DNA from: an uncultured Clostridia bacterium
GTDB lineage: Bacteria > Bacillota > Clostridia > Oscillospirales > Acutalibacteraceae
DNA: 64,000 bases
Assembly: GCA_947627725.1 (NCBI GenBank)
Contig: CANQXE010000008.1
Coordinates: forward strand, 1 to 64,000
Reading direction: 5' to 3'
Numbering within the stretch: position 1 is the first letter of the stretch; every line of letters begins with the position of its first letter. The translations under genes were made by a program, and so were the position numbers. The notes beneath the pieces are model-generated. The model did no database searches, had not been told where the DNA came from, and saw only the letters and a list, made by a program, of their open reading frames with translations. Below are positions 16,332 to 25,185 of this stretch, one piece after another.

Positions 16332-17047
16332 TGGAAAGATTGGATAAGGTCATAGCGTCGGCGCTCAATGTGTCGAGAAATGACGCAAGGAATTTTATAA
16401 AAAAAGGGCTTGTCACGGTCAACTCACAAACAGTGCGTGATATCGGCGCTAAGGTCGACGAAGAACGTGATGAGCTTTTTTACAACGGTAAAAAAATAAG
16501 TTACAGCAAATTTGTTTATATTATGATGAATAAGCCAAAGGGTGTGATATCCGCATCAGAGGGCAGAGGAGAGAAAACAGTAATTGATATTTTACCGCAG
16601 GATATGAAAAGGAAAAATCTTTTTCCCGCAGGCAGACTTGACAAGGACACAACAGGCTTTATGCTAATAACCGACGACGGCGGCTTTGCCCACAGAATTT
16701 TAAACCCGAAGAATCATATACCTAAAACGTATATTGCACTTCTGGACAAGCCGTTTAATGATGAAATTATCGAAGAATTTGAAAGGGGAATTGAGCTTAA
16801 AAACGACAGCCTTATGCCTGCGAAAATCAAACCGCTTGACAGTGAATATCTGACTGCGCGGGTAACAATCAACCAGGGTATGTATCATCAGATTAAAAGA
16901 ATGTTTGCTAAATTTTCAATAACCGTTCTGGAGCTTAAAAGAATAAGTATGGGCGTTTTAAACCTTGATGATTCTCTTGGTGAAGGTGAGTGCAGATACA
17001 TCACCCCAAATGAGTTATATTTAATAGAAAACGGTAAATTACTATAA
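16331..17047 (+). CDS. rsuA: 16S rRNA pseudouridine synthase, RsuA family
   Basis: Pseudouridine synthase of 238 residues. An S4 RNA-binding domain (about 1-60) precedes the catalytic domain. The motif GRLDKDTTGF (101-110) contains the catalytic Asp104, and the MMNKPKGVISA segment precedes it. RsuA isomerises a single uridine in 16S rRNA; the closely related RluB/E/F group acts on 23S rRNA, and the two cannot be separated with certainty here. The ATG overlaps the previous stop by one base and uses the GGTGAG inside that gene as its ribosome site. Confidence 0.88.
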   Translation: MERLDKVIASALNVSRNDARNFIKKGLVTVNSQTVRDIGAKVDEERDELFYNGKKISYSKFVYIMMNKPKGVISASEGRGEKTVIDILPQDMKRKNLFPAGRLDKDTTGFMLITDDGGFAHRILNPKNHIPKTYIALLDKPFNDEIIEEFERGIELKNDSLMPAKIKPLDSEYLTARVTINQGMYHQIKRMFAKFSITVLELKRISMGVLNLDDSLGEGECRYITPNELYLIENGKLL

Positions 17048-17104
17048 ATATGACCTTTAAACGACTTGTAAACAAGATATTGTATATTTGAGGCTTGTTT
17101 ATGC

Positions 17105-17172
17105 AAGAGTAACAAAAAAATATATATTATTTTGTTAAAATAGTTGCAATATGATTAATTGTCTTGTATAAT
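17105..17172 (+). promoter_or_regulatory. Promoter of the CdaR-like gene with upstream motif
   Basis: TTGCAA (17144-17149), a 17-base spacer and TATAAT (17167-17172). Upstream lies AAGAGTAACAAAAAA (17105-17119), repeated exactly before ftsE at 18411-18425. A shared regulator is possible. Confidence 0.6.
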
Positions 17173-17249
17173 ATCAACAAGAGAAACTAATCTTTTTTGT
17201 GCATTTTTATGATATAAAGAACAATTTATAGTTAAGAGAGGTGGATGAA

Positions 17250-18335
17250 ATGCCAAACAGATTATTTCAGGGTATAATTAATCAGATGTGCGACGCAGTC
17301 GACCGTACAATCGGTGTTGTTGATGATACAGGTACTGTAATAGCGTGCAGTGAGTTAGGAATTATAGGAGAGGTGCGTAAGGGGGTTATTACCGCAGGTG
17401 TGTTCAACAGCACACAGACCTGTGTCGATGATTCAACTTATACTACATTTGATGTTTTAGTCCGTCCCGAGTATGCCGTATTTGTTGACGGCGTTGATGA
17501 GTTCAGCCGTAAGTATTCACAGATTATTGCTATTGCGCTTGACCAGATTAAAAAGAATAATGATGAAAAATTTGACCGCTCAAATTTTGTTAAAAATGTT
17601 GTTCTTGACAATATTCTTCCGGGTGATATTTATATTAAAGCGAGAGAGCTTCATTTTAACAACGATGCCACAAGAGTTGTATTTTTAATCCGCACCACAC
17701 AGGAAACCGAAATTTCCGTATTTGAAATTATTCAGAATTTTTTCCCCGACAAAACAAAGGACTTTGTCATAAATATTAATGAAAGCGATATAGCTCTTGT
17801 CAAAGAGGTAAGACCTAATGTTGACAGCAAGGATTTGGAAAAGCTTGCGCGTTCAATTAACGACGCGCTTCTTTCAGAATTTTATTTTAATGCCGTTATC
17901 GGTATCGGCACATGCGTTACAGGAGTTAAGGAGCTTGCGCATTCCTTTAAAGAAGCGCAGGTTGCTCTGGAGGTAGGAAAGGTTTTTGATACGGAGAAAA
18001 CAATTATCAGCTATGAAAATCTCGGTATCGCGCGTCTTATCTACCAGCTTCCGACGACACTCTGTGATATGTTTCTCAAGGAGGTATTTAAGCGCGGTTC
18101 AATTGAGTCTCTTGATCAGGAAACTCTTTTTACGATTCAAAAGTTCTTTGAGAATAATCTTAATGTTTCCGAAACCTCACGTAAGCTTTTTGTCCACAGA
18201 AACACGCTTGTTTACAGACTTGAGAAGATTAAAAAGCTGACAGGTCTTGACCTCAGGGAATTTGATGACGCAATTGTTTTTAAGGTAGCTCTTATGGTAA
18301 ACAAATATCTTGCGTCAAGTCCAATTAAATATTAG
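17250..18335 (+). CDS. CdaR/PucR-type transcriptional regulator
   Basis: Protein of about 361 residues. The N-terminal region (about 1-125) resembles a sugar-diacid recognition domain, with an EYAVFV strand and long helix. A GGDEF-like central region leads to a C-terminal PucR helix-turn-helix (about 300-355) with the characteristic FFENNLNVSETSRKLFVHRN pattern. Members respond to small molecules such as carbohydrate diacids or purine catabolites. ATG 17250 is preferred because GAGAGGTGG sits just upstream. It is monocistronic and ends at its own terminator. No diacid or purine catabolic genes are adjacent, so its regulon is unclear; ftsEX lies directly downstream but has its own promoter. 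Confidence 0.8.
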   Translation: MPNRLFQGIINQMCDAVDRTIGVVDDTGTVIACSELGIIGEVRKGVITAGVFNSTQTCVDDSTYTTFDVLVRPEYAVFVDGVDEFSRKYSQIIAIALDQIKKNNDEKFDRSNFVKNVVLDNILPGDIYIKARELHFNNDATRVVFLIRTTQETEISVFEIIQNFFPDKTKDFVININESDIALVKEVRPNVDSKDLEKLARSINDALLSEFYFNAVIGIGTCVTGVKELAHSFKEAQVALEVGKVFDTEKTIISYENLGIARLIYQLPTTLCDMFLKEVFKRGSIESLDQETLFTIQKFFENNLNVSETSRKLFVHRNTLVYRLEKIKKLTGLDLREFDDAIVFKVALMVNKYLASSPIKY

Positions 18336-18345
18336 GGTAAATTAT

Positions 18346-18375
18346 GCCACGGTATGCGAAAATACCGTGGCTTTT
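18346..18375 (+). terminator. Terminator after the CdaR-like gene
   Basis: A 10-bp stem GCCACGGTAT/ATACCGTGGC closes on a GCGAAA loop and is followed by TTTT. Confidence 0.85.
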
Positions 18376-18410
18376 GCATTTTATAGCTGAATTTTTGTAT
18401 TTGTTTACAA

Positions 18411-18457
18411 AAGAGTAACAAAAAAGTCTTGATTTATTATATAAGTTGATATATTAT
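18411..18457 (+). promoter_or_regulatory. ftsE promoter region
   Basis: TTGATT (18429-18434), a 17-base spacer and TATTAT (18452-18457). The 15-mer AAGAGTAACAAAAAA (18411-18425) abuts the -35 and matches the copy upstream of the CdaR-like gene. Confidence 0.55.
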
Positions 18458-18537
18458 ATATAAAGCAGTAAATAGAATTGCATAATTATGATTATAAAAC
18501 TTTAGTAAAATCTTAGTAAAATTAAGAGGTAAAAAAC

Positions 18538-19380
18538 GTGATTGAATTCAGAAACGTATCAAAAGTGTATGACAGCAACGGAACGCACGCTCTCTCAAAT
18601 GTCAATATTAAGATTGAGGACGGCGAGTTCGTTTTTGTTGTAGGTGCTTCGGGCGCCGGCAAGAGTACATTCTTAAAGCTAATTATGCACGAGGAAAAGC
18701 CGACTGAGGGAGAGATTATTTTTAATGAGTATTCCTCAGCAACGCTGAAAAAAAGAAAGGTTCCGTATTACAGACGTGATATGGGAATTGTATTTCAGGA
18801 TTTCCGTCTTATTCAGAAAATGACTGTTTATGACAATGTTGCGTTTGCGATGCGTGTTATCGGCGCAAAGGAAAAGGAAATCAGAAAAAGAGTTCCTTAT
18901 ATTCTCCAGCTTGTTGGACTTTCCCAGAAGGCGAGGTCAATGCCCAATGAGCTTTCGGGCGGCGAACAGCAGAGAGTTTCTCTTGCAAGAGCGCTTGTAA
19001 ATAATCCGAAGGTTATTATTGCGGACGAGCCTACAGGTAATGTTGACCCTGAAATGAGTCACGAGATTGTTGAGCTTCTTACAAAGATAAATAATGCGGG
19101 CACGACCGTTATTATGGTAACTCACGAGCACGACCTTGTACGTTCTTTCCAAAGAAGAGTTATAGTTATTAAAAACGGGGAGGTTGTATCCGACACACCT
19201 GACCCGACTCATGCCCAGTTTGAGAGCAGCACCCCTAAGGAGGACACGGATATGTTCTTCTTCGAGGAGAATGTGACTATAGATAAGGTTGAGCTTGACG
19301 ATATTTTTGACAATCTTGAGGATGTAGTAGCTGCTGACGGCGATAAAGACAGCAGCGAAAATGCAGGAGGTGAGGAATAA
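18538..19380 (+). CDS. ftsE: Cell-division ABC transporter ATPase FtsE
   Basis: ABC ATPase of 280 residues that, with FtsX, transmits ATP hydrolysis across the membrane to activate peptidoglycan hydrolases at division or elongation sites. Walker A GASGAGKST (36-44), the signature LSGGEQQRV, Walker B VIIADEPTGN and the switch histidine (VTHEH) are intact. The start is GTG at 18538 behind AAGAGGT. About 55 acidic residues extend beyond the usual FtsE end near residue 225; this tail is rich in Asp and Glu and its role is unknown. It ends one base into ftsX. Confidence 0.95.
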   Translation: MIEFRNVSKVYDSNGTHALSNVNIKIEDGEFVFVVGASGAGKSTFLKLIMHEEKPTEGEIIFNEYSSATLKKRKVPYYRRDMGIVFQDFRLIQKMTVYDNVAFAMRVIGAKEKEIRKRVPYILQLVGLSQKARSMPNELSGGEQQRVSLARALVNNPKVIIADEPTGNVDPEMSHEIVELLTKINNAGTTVIMVTHEHDLVRSFQRRVIVIKNGEVVSDTPDPTHAQFESSTPKEDTDMFFFEENVTIDKVELDDIFDNLEDVVAADGDKDSSENAGGEE

Positions 19381-20300
19381 TGACAGGTTCAAGCTTGAGA
19401 TACCTCACCAAAGAGGGCTTTCGTAATGTGTGGACAAACAGAATGATGTCACTGGCGTCAATCTGTGTACTGATGAGCTGTCTTGTGCTTATCGGCTCGG
19501 CGGCAATGGTTTTTTTAAATATTGACTCGCTTCTTGCAAGGATTGAAGAAGAAAATGTTGTAATGGTTTACGTTCAGAATGAAACCACGGATGAACAGCT
19601 TGAGGAAATGAAGGAGCAGATAAATGCTCTGAGCAATATTAAGGATGTTGAGTTCGTATCAAAGGAAGAGGCATGGCAGGAGCAGCTTGATACAATGGGA
19701 GAGGCTGAGGCGGAATTTTTCACGGATGTCAGTTCGGATATTCCTCTTCCCGACGCATATAAGGTAACGGTTGACAATCTCGATTTGTTTGACAAAACGG
19801 TTGATGAGCTTAACGGCTTAGACCATGTTGATGTTATCCGAGAAAACAGGGATTTAGCTCAAAGGCTTGTTTCAATTCGTCAGGGTATTTCAATCATTGC
19901 AATCGTTGTTGTTGCGGTGCTTCTGTTAATTTCATTATTCATTATTTCAAATACAATCAGACTTACGGTTTACAGCAGAAGACTTGAAATCAGTATTATG
20001 AAATCAGTCGGTGCTACAAATAATTTTGTAAGATTTCCGTTTGTGATTGAGGGTATAATACTCGGCGTATTTTCAGGTGCAATCGGTCTCGGGCTTGTTT
20101 GGGGACTGTATGAGCTTGCGGTCAACCAGTTCAGAGACCTGTTAGCCTCTTTAAATTTAACTGCAATTCCGTTTAAAGATTATGCGCTTGCAATGCTTGG
20201 ACTGTTCATTATTATCGGCGTTCTATGCGGCGTCGGCGGTTCACTGGTTACAATGAGAAAATATCTTAACAAAGAAGGTAGTGAGATTAGCGATGTTTAA
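19380..20300 (+). CDS. ftsX: Cell-division membrane protein FtsX
   Basis: Permease-like partner of FtsE, 306 residues. One transmembrane helix (about 22-45), a large extracellular loop (about 50-165) that binds hydrolase coiled coils, then three helices near 178-200, 225-250 and 275-297. The cytoplasmic TVYSRRLEISIMKSVGATNNF segment is the coupling helix to FtsE and is the most conserved part. The extracellular loop is acidic. The gene overlaps the next M23 hydrolase gene, so transporter and effector are translated together. Confidence 0.95.
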   Translation: MTGSSLRYLTKEGFRNVWTNRMMSLASICVLMSCLVLIGSAAMVFLNIDSLLARIEEENVVMVYVQNETTDEQLEEMKEQINALSNIKDVEFVSKEEAWQEQLDTMGEAEAEFFTDVSSDIPLPDAYKVTVDNLDLFDKTVDELNGLDHVDVIRENRDLAQRLVSIRQGISIIAIVVVAVLLLISLFIISNTIRLTVYSRRLEISIMKSVGATNNFVRFPFVIEGIILGVFSGAIGLGLVWGLYELAVNQFRDLLASLNLTAIPFKDYALAMLGLFIIIGVLCGVGGSLVTMRKYLNKEGSEISDV

Positions 20301-21534
20301 GTCAGAATATAAATTTATTTCATTGCTTATGAGCTTAGTGCTTGTGATTACCTCATTTTCTTTCGGGATGACAGCACAGGCTGACGATACATCTGAATTA
20401 AGAAGCAAAAGAGAAAAAATACAGGATGAGCTTGAAGACGCTCAAAGTCAGCTTGATAAGCTTTCCGCTCAAAAAAGCAAAACAGAGGAATATTTGAGTA
20501 CTTTAAGGTCAAAAATAAATTTGCTGCAGGATAAGATTGATAATCTTGAAGATGATAAAAGTGCAATTCAGGCTGAAATTGATGCGATTCAGAGTAAAAT
20601 AACCGAAACTAAAACGGAAATAAACAATGTACAAAAGGAAATAGATAAAAAGCAGGCTGAATTTGATAAAAGCTACGATGAGTATTGCCAGAGACTCAGG
20701 GCTATGTATGTCTCAGGCTCTGCCTCAACCCTGGAGGTTTTGCTTACCTGTTCTGACATGAGCGCGATGCTTACACGCTCCCAGATGATTAAATCCGTAT
20801 CGGAGCAGGACAGCAAAACTCTTGACGACCTTATGAAAAAGATGGAGGAGATTGAGGCTAAAAAGCAAGAGCTTGAAGTCAAGATTAACGAGCTTAACGA
20901 GGATAACGCAAATCTTGAAAGCGACAAGAAGACACTTCAGGACAGAATTGATGAAATTGATGTGTCAAAAAGCGAGCTTGACAAAGAGGCTGAAGAATGT
21001 AATGAGCTTATGAGAGAGCTTGCAAGCCAGTCGTCAGAATATCTGGAGCTTATTGAAACTGACAGTGAAAAGCTTCAGGAGGTTGAGAATGAAATCCGTG
21101 CGGCGGCAGCAAGGGCGTCAAGCGGAGGAGGCTCAATCAGCGGCTCATACGGCTCAGGTTCAGGCGTTCTCGGCTATCCTACAGACTCACGTTCAATATC
21201 AGCGGGTTATCCGTACTATTCATCGGGCGGTTATCACGGCGGTATAGATTTCCCTGTGCCGACAGGTTCAAATGTTTACGCTGCCGCAAGCGGAACAGTT
21301 ATTCTTGTTAAGTATTTAAATTACAGCTACGGCTATCACGTTATGATTGACCACGGCGACGGATTATCAACTCTTTACGCGCATAACAGTGAGATTCTCG
21401 TCAGCGTCGGTCAGAGTGTTTCGGCGGGTCAGGTAATAGCACACAGCGGCTCTACGGGAAATTCAACAGGTCCTCACTGCCACTTTGAGGTGCGTGTAAA
21501 CGGAAACCAGGTTAATCCGCTTAGTTATCTGTAA
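20293..21534 (+). CDS. FtsEX-linked murein hydrolase, coiled coil plus M23 domain (copy A)
   Basis: Secreted protein of about 413 residues. A signal peptide (cleavage expected near residue 30, after AQA) is followed by a long two-part coiled coil (about 35-270), a Ser/Gly linker, and a LytM/M23 metallopeptidase domain (about 300-413). Zinc ligands are seen in YHGGIDF and the final HCHFE motif, with the LYAHN histidine between. EnvC and PcsB are the Gram-negative and Gram-positive analogues activated by FtsEX; here the peptidase motifs are intact, unlike EnvC. ATG 20293 overlaps the end of ftsX. It is the first of three related genes. Confidence 0.92.
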   Translation: MFKSEYKFISLLMSLVLVITSFSFGMTAQADDTSELRSKREKIQDELEDAQSQLDKLSAQKSKTEEYLSTLRSKINLLQDKIDNLEDDKSAIQAEIDAIQSKITETKTEINNVQKEIDKKQAEFDKSYDEYCQRLRAMYVSGSASTLEVLLTCSDMSAMLTRSQMIKSVSEQDSKTLDDLMKKMEEIEAKKQELEVKINELNEDNANLESDKKTLQDRIDEIDVSKSELDKEAEECNELMRELASQSSEYLELIETDSEKLQEVENEIRAAAARASSGGGSISGSYGSGSGVLGYPTDSRSISAGYPYYSSGGYHGGIDFPVPTGSNVYAAASGTVILVKYLNYSYGYHVMIDHGDGLSTLYAHNSEILVSVGQSVSAGQVIAHSGSTGNSTGPHCHFEVRVNGNQVNPLSYL

Positions 21535-21593
21535 TTGCGTGAATAAATATATAGATTAATAATAATTAGATGAAATCGGGGGGGGAAAAGTCA

Positions 21594-23054
21594 ATGAAAC
21601 AGTCAGGACTTATATTAAAGCTTTTATCTGTTTTATTGGCTTTCTGCCTTTTTTTAAGCGCTTCTCTGTCTCAGACAGTTATTACAGTAAAAGGTGAAGA
21701 ATATAATAATTACGATAATCTTTCAACTGAGGAAAAGCAGGCATACCTTGAACAGCAGATAAAGGAGCTTAATGAAAAGCTTGACTCTTTGAAGCATCAG
21801 TCAAAGGACACCGAGGAATATATAAATGCCCTTGACGAGAAAATTAAGTATATGAAAAATCAGCTTAATCTCGCTAAGGAGGAAATGGAAAGCTCCAAGG
21901 ATAAAATCACGACTCTTGAGAGACAGTATTCCGAAAACAAAGATAATATTGCGTCGCTTCAGGTTGAGATAGACGAGCTTTCTGAGCAGAATGTTATACT
22001 TAAGGAAAAATTTGACGTTTACTATGAGGAATACGCTCAAAGAGCAAGGGCAATGTATATAAGCGGAAATATGGGTGTTCTTGATGCTCTGCTTTCAAGT
22101 GATGATGTCTCAACTCTTCTGACGAGACTTGAAATGATCAGGCGTGTGTCGAGGTATGATAAGACGCTTTTGAAAAATCTTCAGGATCGCGGAAACGCTC
22201 TTATTGTTTCACAAAAGAAATTAAGTGATAAAAAAGACAGTCTTTCAAACAACCAAAAAACGCTTCTTAAAACACAGGAAACGCTGAATGTTACTGTTAA
22301 AAACTTAGAAGAGCAGCAAGTGGAATTCGCTGACAAGCAAAAGGATTACGAAAGCGAAAAATCCGAGGCGGACAGTCTGCTTCTGAAAATTCAGGAGGAT
22401 ACGAAAACCTACAGCGAATACAGGCATCAGAATCAGGATGAGCTTGACGAAATCAACCGTGAGATTGAGGCTGCCGCCGAAAAGTATTTACAGCAGCTTG
22501 AAGAGCAAACCACTACAACGACTACTACAACTCATGCTCAGTCAGACGCGGCGGACGACGGCAAAGACGAAAATAAACCTACATCCAAGCCTACCACAAC
22601 AAAGCGTAAAACAACAAAACCGTCTGGCGTTTTAAGTATGACATATCCGGTTCCGAGCCAGACGAGAATCACAACAGACTACGGAAGCGCAGGATATTCC
22701 GGACATACGGGTGTTGACTTTGCGTGTGACAGCGGTTCAAAGGTTGTAGCGGCAGAATCGGGAATAGTTATTATTTCTAAGGATTTAACGAACAGTGACG
22801 GAAGTTACAGAAGCTACGGCAGATATATTGTTATAGCCCACGACAAGAAAAATTCTGCAGGCAACCAAGTGTATACTCTGTATGCGCATAACTCATCAAG
22901 AGTTGTGTCAGAGGGACAGAGTGTTAAAAAAGGACAGCTTATAGCGTACAGCGGCTCCACAGGAAATTCAACAGGCCCGCATTGCCACTTTGAGGTCAGA
23001 ACACCGACAGCAAGCTATGATGACTGCGTGAATCCGAGAAATTATTTACCTTAA
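21594..23054 (+). CDS. Coiled-coil M23 peptidase (copy B)
   Basis: Second paralogue, about 486 residues from ATG 21594, chosen because a G-rich ribosome site (a run of eight Gs) lies just before it. Signal peptide, long coiled coil (about 35-300), then a Thr-rich linker with runs of threonine and Lys-Pro-Thr repeats, then the M23 domain. Zinc ligands lie in GHTGVDF and HCHFE, with LYAHN between. The threonine-rich spacer suggests a longer reach into the wall than copy A. Its coiled-coil hinge shares the RAMYISGNMGVLDALLSSDD pattern with the other two copies, the region expected to touch FtsX. It is 59 bases downstream of copy A and likely co-transcribed. Confidence 0.9.
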   Translation: MKQSGLILKLLSVLLAFCLFLSASLSQTVITVKGEEYNNYDNLSTEEKQAYLEQQIKELNEKLDSLKHQSKDTEEYINALDEKIKYMKNQLNLAKEEMESSKDKITTLERQYSENKDNIASLQVEIDELSEQNVILKEKFDVYYEEYAQRARAMYISGNMGVLDALLSSDDVSTLLTRLEMIRRVSRYDKTLLKNLQDRGNALIVSQKKLSDKKDSLSNNQKTLLKTQETLNVTVKNLEEQQVEFADKQKDYESEKSEADSLLLKIQEDTKTYSEYRHQNQDELDEINREIEAAAEKYLQQLEEQTTTTTTTTHAQSDAADDGKDENKPTSKPTTTKRKTTKPSGVLSMTYPVPSQTRITTDYGSAGYSGHTGVDFACDSGSKVVAAESGIVIISKDLTNSDGSYRSYGRYIVIAHDKKNSAGNQVYTLYAHNSSRVVSEGQSVKKGQLIAYSGSTGNSTGPHCHFEVRTPTASYDDCVNPRNYLP

Positions 23055-23089
23055 CAAAAACAGCTTTACAGCGAAAGGAGTTTTGAAAA

Positions 23090-24544
23090 TTGAAGATTAG
23101 ATTTCTTTCGCTGATCATGGCGTTTACGTTTTTGCTTTGCGCAATAGGGCAGACAGTTGTTTTTGCCGAGGAAGGAAAGAAATCCGCAACGACCGAAACA
23201 ACGACGGAAACGACAGCTTCGGCAAACGAAAGCACAACTAAAAAGGGCGAAAGCAAGAGGACAAAGGAAGAGGCTCAGAAAACGCTCCGAAAACAGCAGG
23301 AGGAGCTTAAAAAGAATCTTGAGGCGACTGAAAAAAAGCTTGCTGAGCTTGAGAAATCCTCTAAAGGTACGGCGGAGTATATTGATACGCTTGACTGGAA
23401 AATCGGTTATATCAATGAGCAACTGACTGTACTTGAAAATCAGAATGTTTCAATCCAGGCGGAAATTGATAAACTGATTCCCTCAATTGAGAAAAACGAA
23501 AAGGAGCTTAAAGCTCTCTCAAAAGAGGTCGACAAGACCAAGAAAGAAATTGAGCGTCTTGAAGATAAATTCCAAAGCGTTTATGAGGCATATTGTATAA
23601 GGCTCAGGGTTATGTACATAAGCGGTGATTATAATATTCTTTCGGCACTTCTGACCTGCAATGATATTTCGAGCCTACTGACAAGATATGAAATGATTAA
23701 GTCGGTATCAAAAAGCGATACGGAGCTTTTGAAGGAAGTTCAGGAAAGAACGGCTGAAATCACAACAAAGCAAAACGGACTTAATGAAAAGGTTGCGAAA
23801 TACGAAAAGGCAAAGGCTGCTCTTGATGCTCAGAAAAAGTCACTTGAAACGAAACAGAAGACAATAGAAAGCAACAGCGAAATTATTGCGGCTAACAAAG
23901 TAACTCTTGCAACCGACAGAGCGGAGAGCGACAGACTTTTAGCCGAGCTTACCGCACAGAATAAGCAGTACACGGAATTCAGAAATGAGGACAGCGAGCT
24001 TATCGCCGCTGTTGAAAATGAAATTCAGGCGCTTATAGCGGGACTGAAAACGCCTGATGAGGTTACGACGGCGGTAGCGTCCGATAAGCCGAAGGGTAAA
24101 TCTGAGGCTGTTACAACAAAATCAGACGTTTATTCAAATTCAGACGCCGTACTTAATATGGTATATCCTGTTCCCGGATATAGAAGCATATCAGCCGGAT
24201 ATCCGAATTATTCTTCAGGCAGATATCACGGCGGTATAGATTTTCCGTGTCCGACAGGCTCAAGGGTTGTGGCGGCTCAGGACGGTATCGTTATCACAGT
24301 TAAGCGTCTTAATTACAGCTACGGATATTATGTAATGATTTATCACGGTACTGATTCAAGAGGACGTTCAGTAGTTACACTTTACGCGCACAATTCATCA
24401 ATACTTGTTTCAAACGGACAGAGCGTAAAAAAGGGAGAGCAGATTGCAAAGAGCGGCTCGACAGGAAACTCAACAGGTCCGCACTCACATTTTGAAGTCC
24501 GCTTTAACGGTGTGCGTGCCAATCCAAGGAATTATTTAAGCTGA
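23090..24544 (+). CDS. Coiled-coil M23 peptidase (copy C)
   Basis: Third paralogue, 484 residues. TTG 23090 is the start, with AAAGGAG nine bases upstream. A signal peptide ends near residue 25; a Thr/Glu/Lys-rich segment follows, then a coiled coil (about 60-320), a short linker and the M23 domain. The domain motifs are YHGGIDF, LYAHN and HSHFE, the last with Ser replacing the Cys found in copies A and B; both zinc histidines are retained. The peptidase domain is closer to copy A (shared NYSSGRYHGG and LNYSYGY stretches) than to copy B. The TGA overlaps the queH ATG. Confidence 0.9.
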   Translation: MKIRFLSLIMAFTFLLCAIGQTVVFAEEGKKSATTETTTETTASANESTTKKGESKRTKEEAQKTLRKQQEELKKNLEATEKKLAELEKSSKGTAEYIDTLDWKIGYINEQLTVLENQNVSIQAEIDKLIPSIEKNEKELKALSKEVDKTKKEIERLEDKFQSVYEAYCIRLRVMYISGDYNILSALLTCNDISSLLTRYEMIKSVSKSDTELLKEVQERTAEITTKQNGLNEKVAKYEKAKAALDAQKKSLETKQKTIESNSEIIAANKVTLATDRAESDRLLAELTAQNKQYTEFRNEDSELIAAVENEIQALIAGLKTPDEVTTAVASDKPKGKSEAVTTKSDVYSNSDAVLNMVYPVPGYRSISAGYPNYSSGRYHGGIDFPCPTGSRVVAAQDGIVITVKRLNYSYGYYVMIYHGTDSRGRSVVTLYAHNSSILVSNGQSVKKGEQIAKSGSTGNSTGPHSHFEVRFNGVRANPRNYLS

Positions 24545-25185
24545 TGAATAAGATTAATTATCAAAAAGAGCTGGATAAAATAATTGAGCAAATTGAAAGA
24601 GAGGACATTACGCCCTCTCTTTTACTGCATAGCTGCTGTGCTCCGTGTTCAAGCTATGTAATTGAGTATTTGTCTGATTATTTTAATATTACGGTATTAT
24701 ATTATAATCCTAATATTTCCGACCGCGACGAGTACGAAAAAAGAAAGGCTGAGCAGATAAGGCTCATAAACAGCGTTAAAACAAAAAACAAAGTCAGCTT
24801 TCTTGACTGCGGATATGACAGCAATGAGTTTTTCAGTATTGCAAGGGGCTATGAGCATTACCGTGAAAACGGAGAAAGATGCCTGAGATGCTACCGCCTA
24901 AGACTTGAAAGAACTGCGTCGCTTGCAGCGGAAAAGGGCTTTGATTATTTTTGCACAACGCTGTCGATAAGTCCGCTTAAAAATGCACAAGCCATAAACG
25001 AAACAGGGCAGAGGGCTGCTTTGAAATATTCGGTTTCGTGGCTGCCGTCCGATTTTAAAAAGCGCAACGGATATAAGCGTTCCGTTGAGCTTTCAAAGGA
25101 GTTTAGTCTGTACAGACAAAGCTATTGCGGCTGTATATATTCAAAAAGAGAACGTAAGTTTGATGGGGAGAAAAGCAATGAATAA
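24544..25185 (+). CDS. queH: Epoxyqueuosine reductase QueH
   Basis: Iron-sulfur enzyme of 213 residues (formerly DUF208) that reduces epoxyqueuosine to queuosine in tRNA and replaces the cobalamin-dependent QueG. The conserved cysteines are all present: SCCAPC (Cys31, 32, 35), CLRC (Cys113, 116) and the C-terminal CGC (195, 197). The ATG overlaps the stop of the third M23 gene by one base, and its end overlaps the rarA start. Together with the QueL-like enzyme and YhhQ about 23 kb away it indicates that this organism makes queuosine, but the insertion enzymes Tgt and QueA are not in this window. Confidence 0.93.
   Translation: MNKINYQKELDKIIEQIEREDITPSLLLHSCCAPCSSYVIEYLSDYFNITVLYYNPNISDRDEYEKRKAEQIRLINSVKTKNKVSFLDCGYDSNEFFSIARGYEHYRENGERCLRCYRLRLERTASLAAEKGFDYFCTTLSISPLKNAQAINETGQRAALKYSVSWLPSDFKKRNGYKRSVELSKEFSLYRQSYCGCIYSKRERKFDGEKSNE

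Noticed and set aside
22520-22620. Threonine-codon run in the second M23 gene as a microsatellite or phase-variation tract
   Set aside because: The ACN codons vary (ACC, ACT, ACA, ACG), so there is no uniform repeat to slip; it encodes a normal low-complexity linker.
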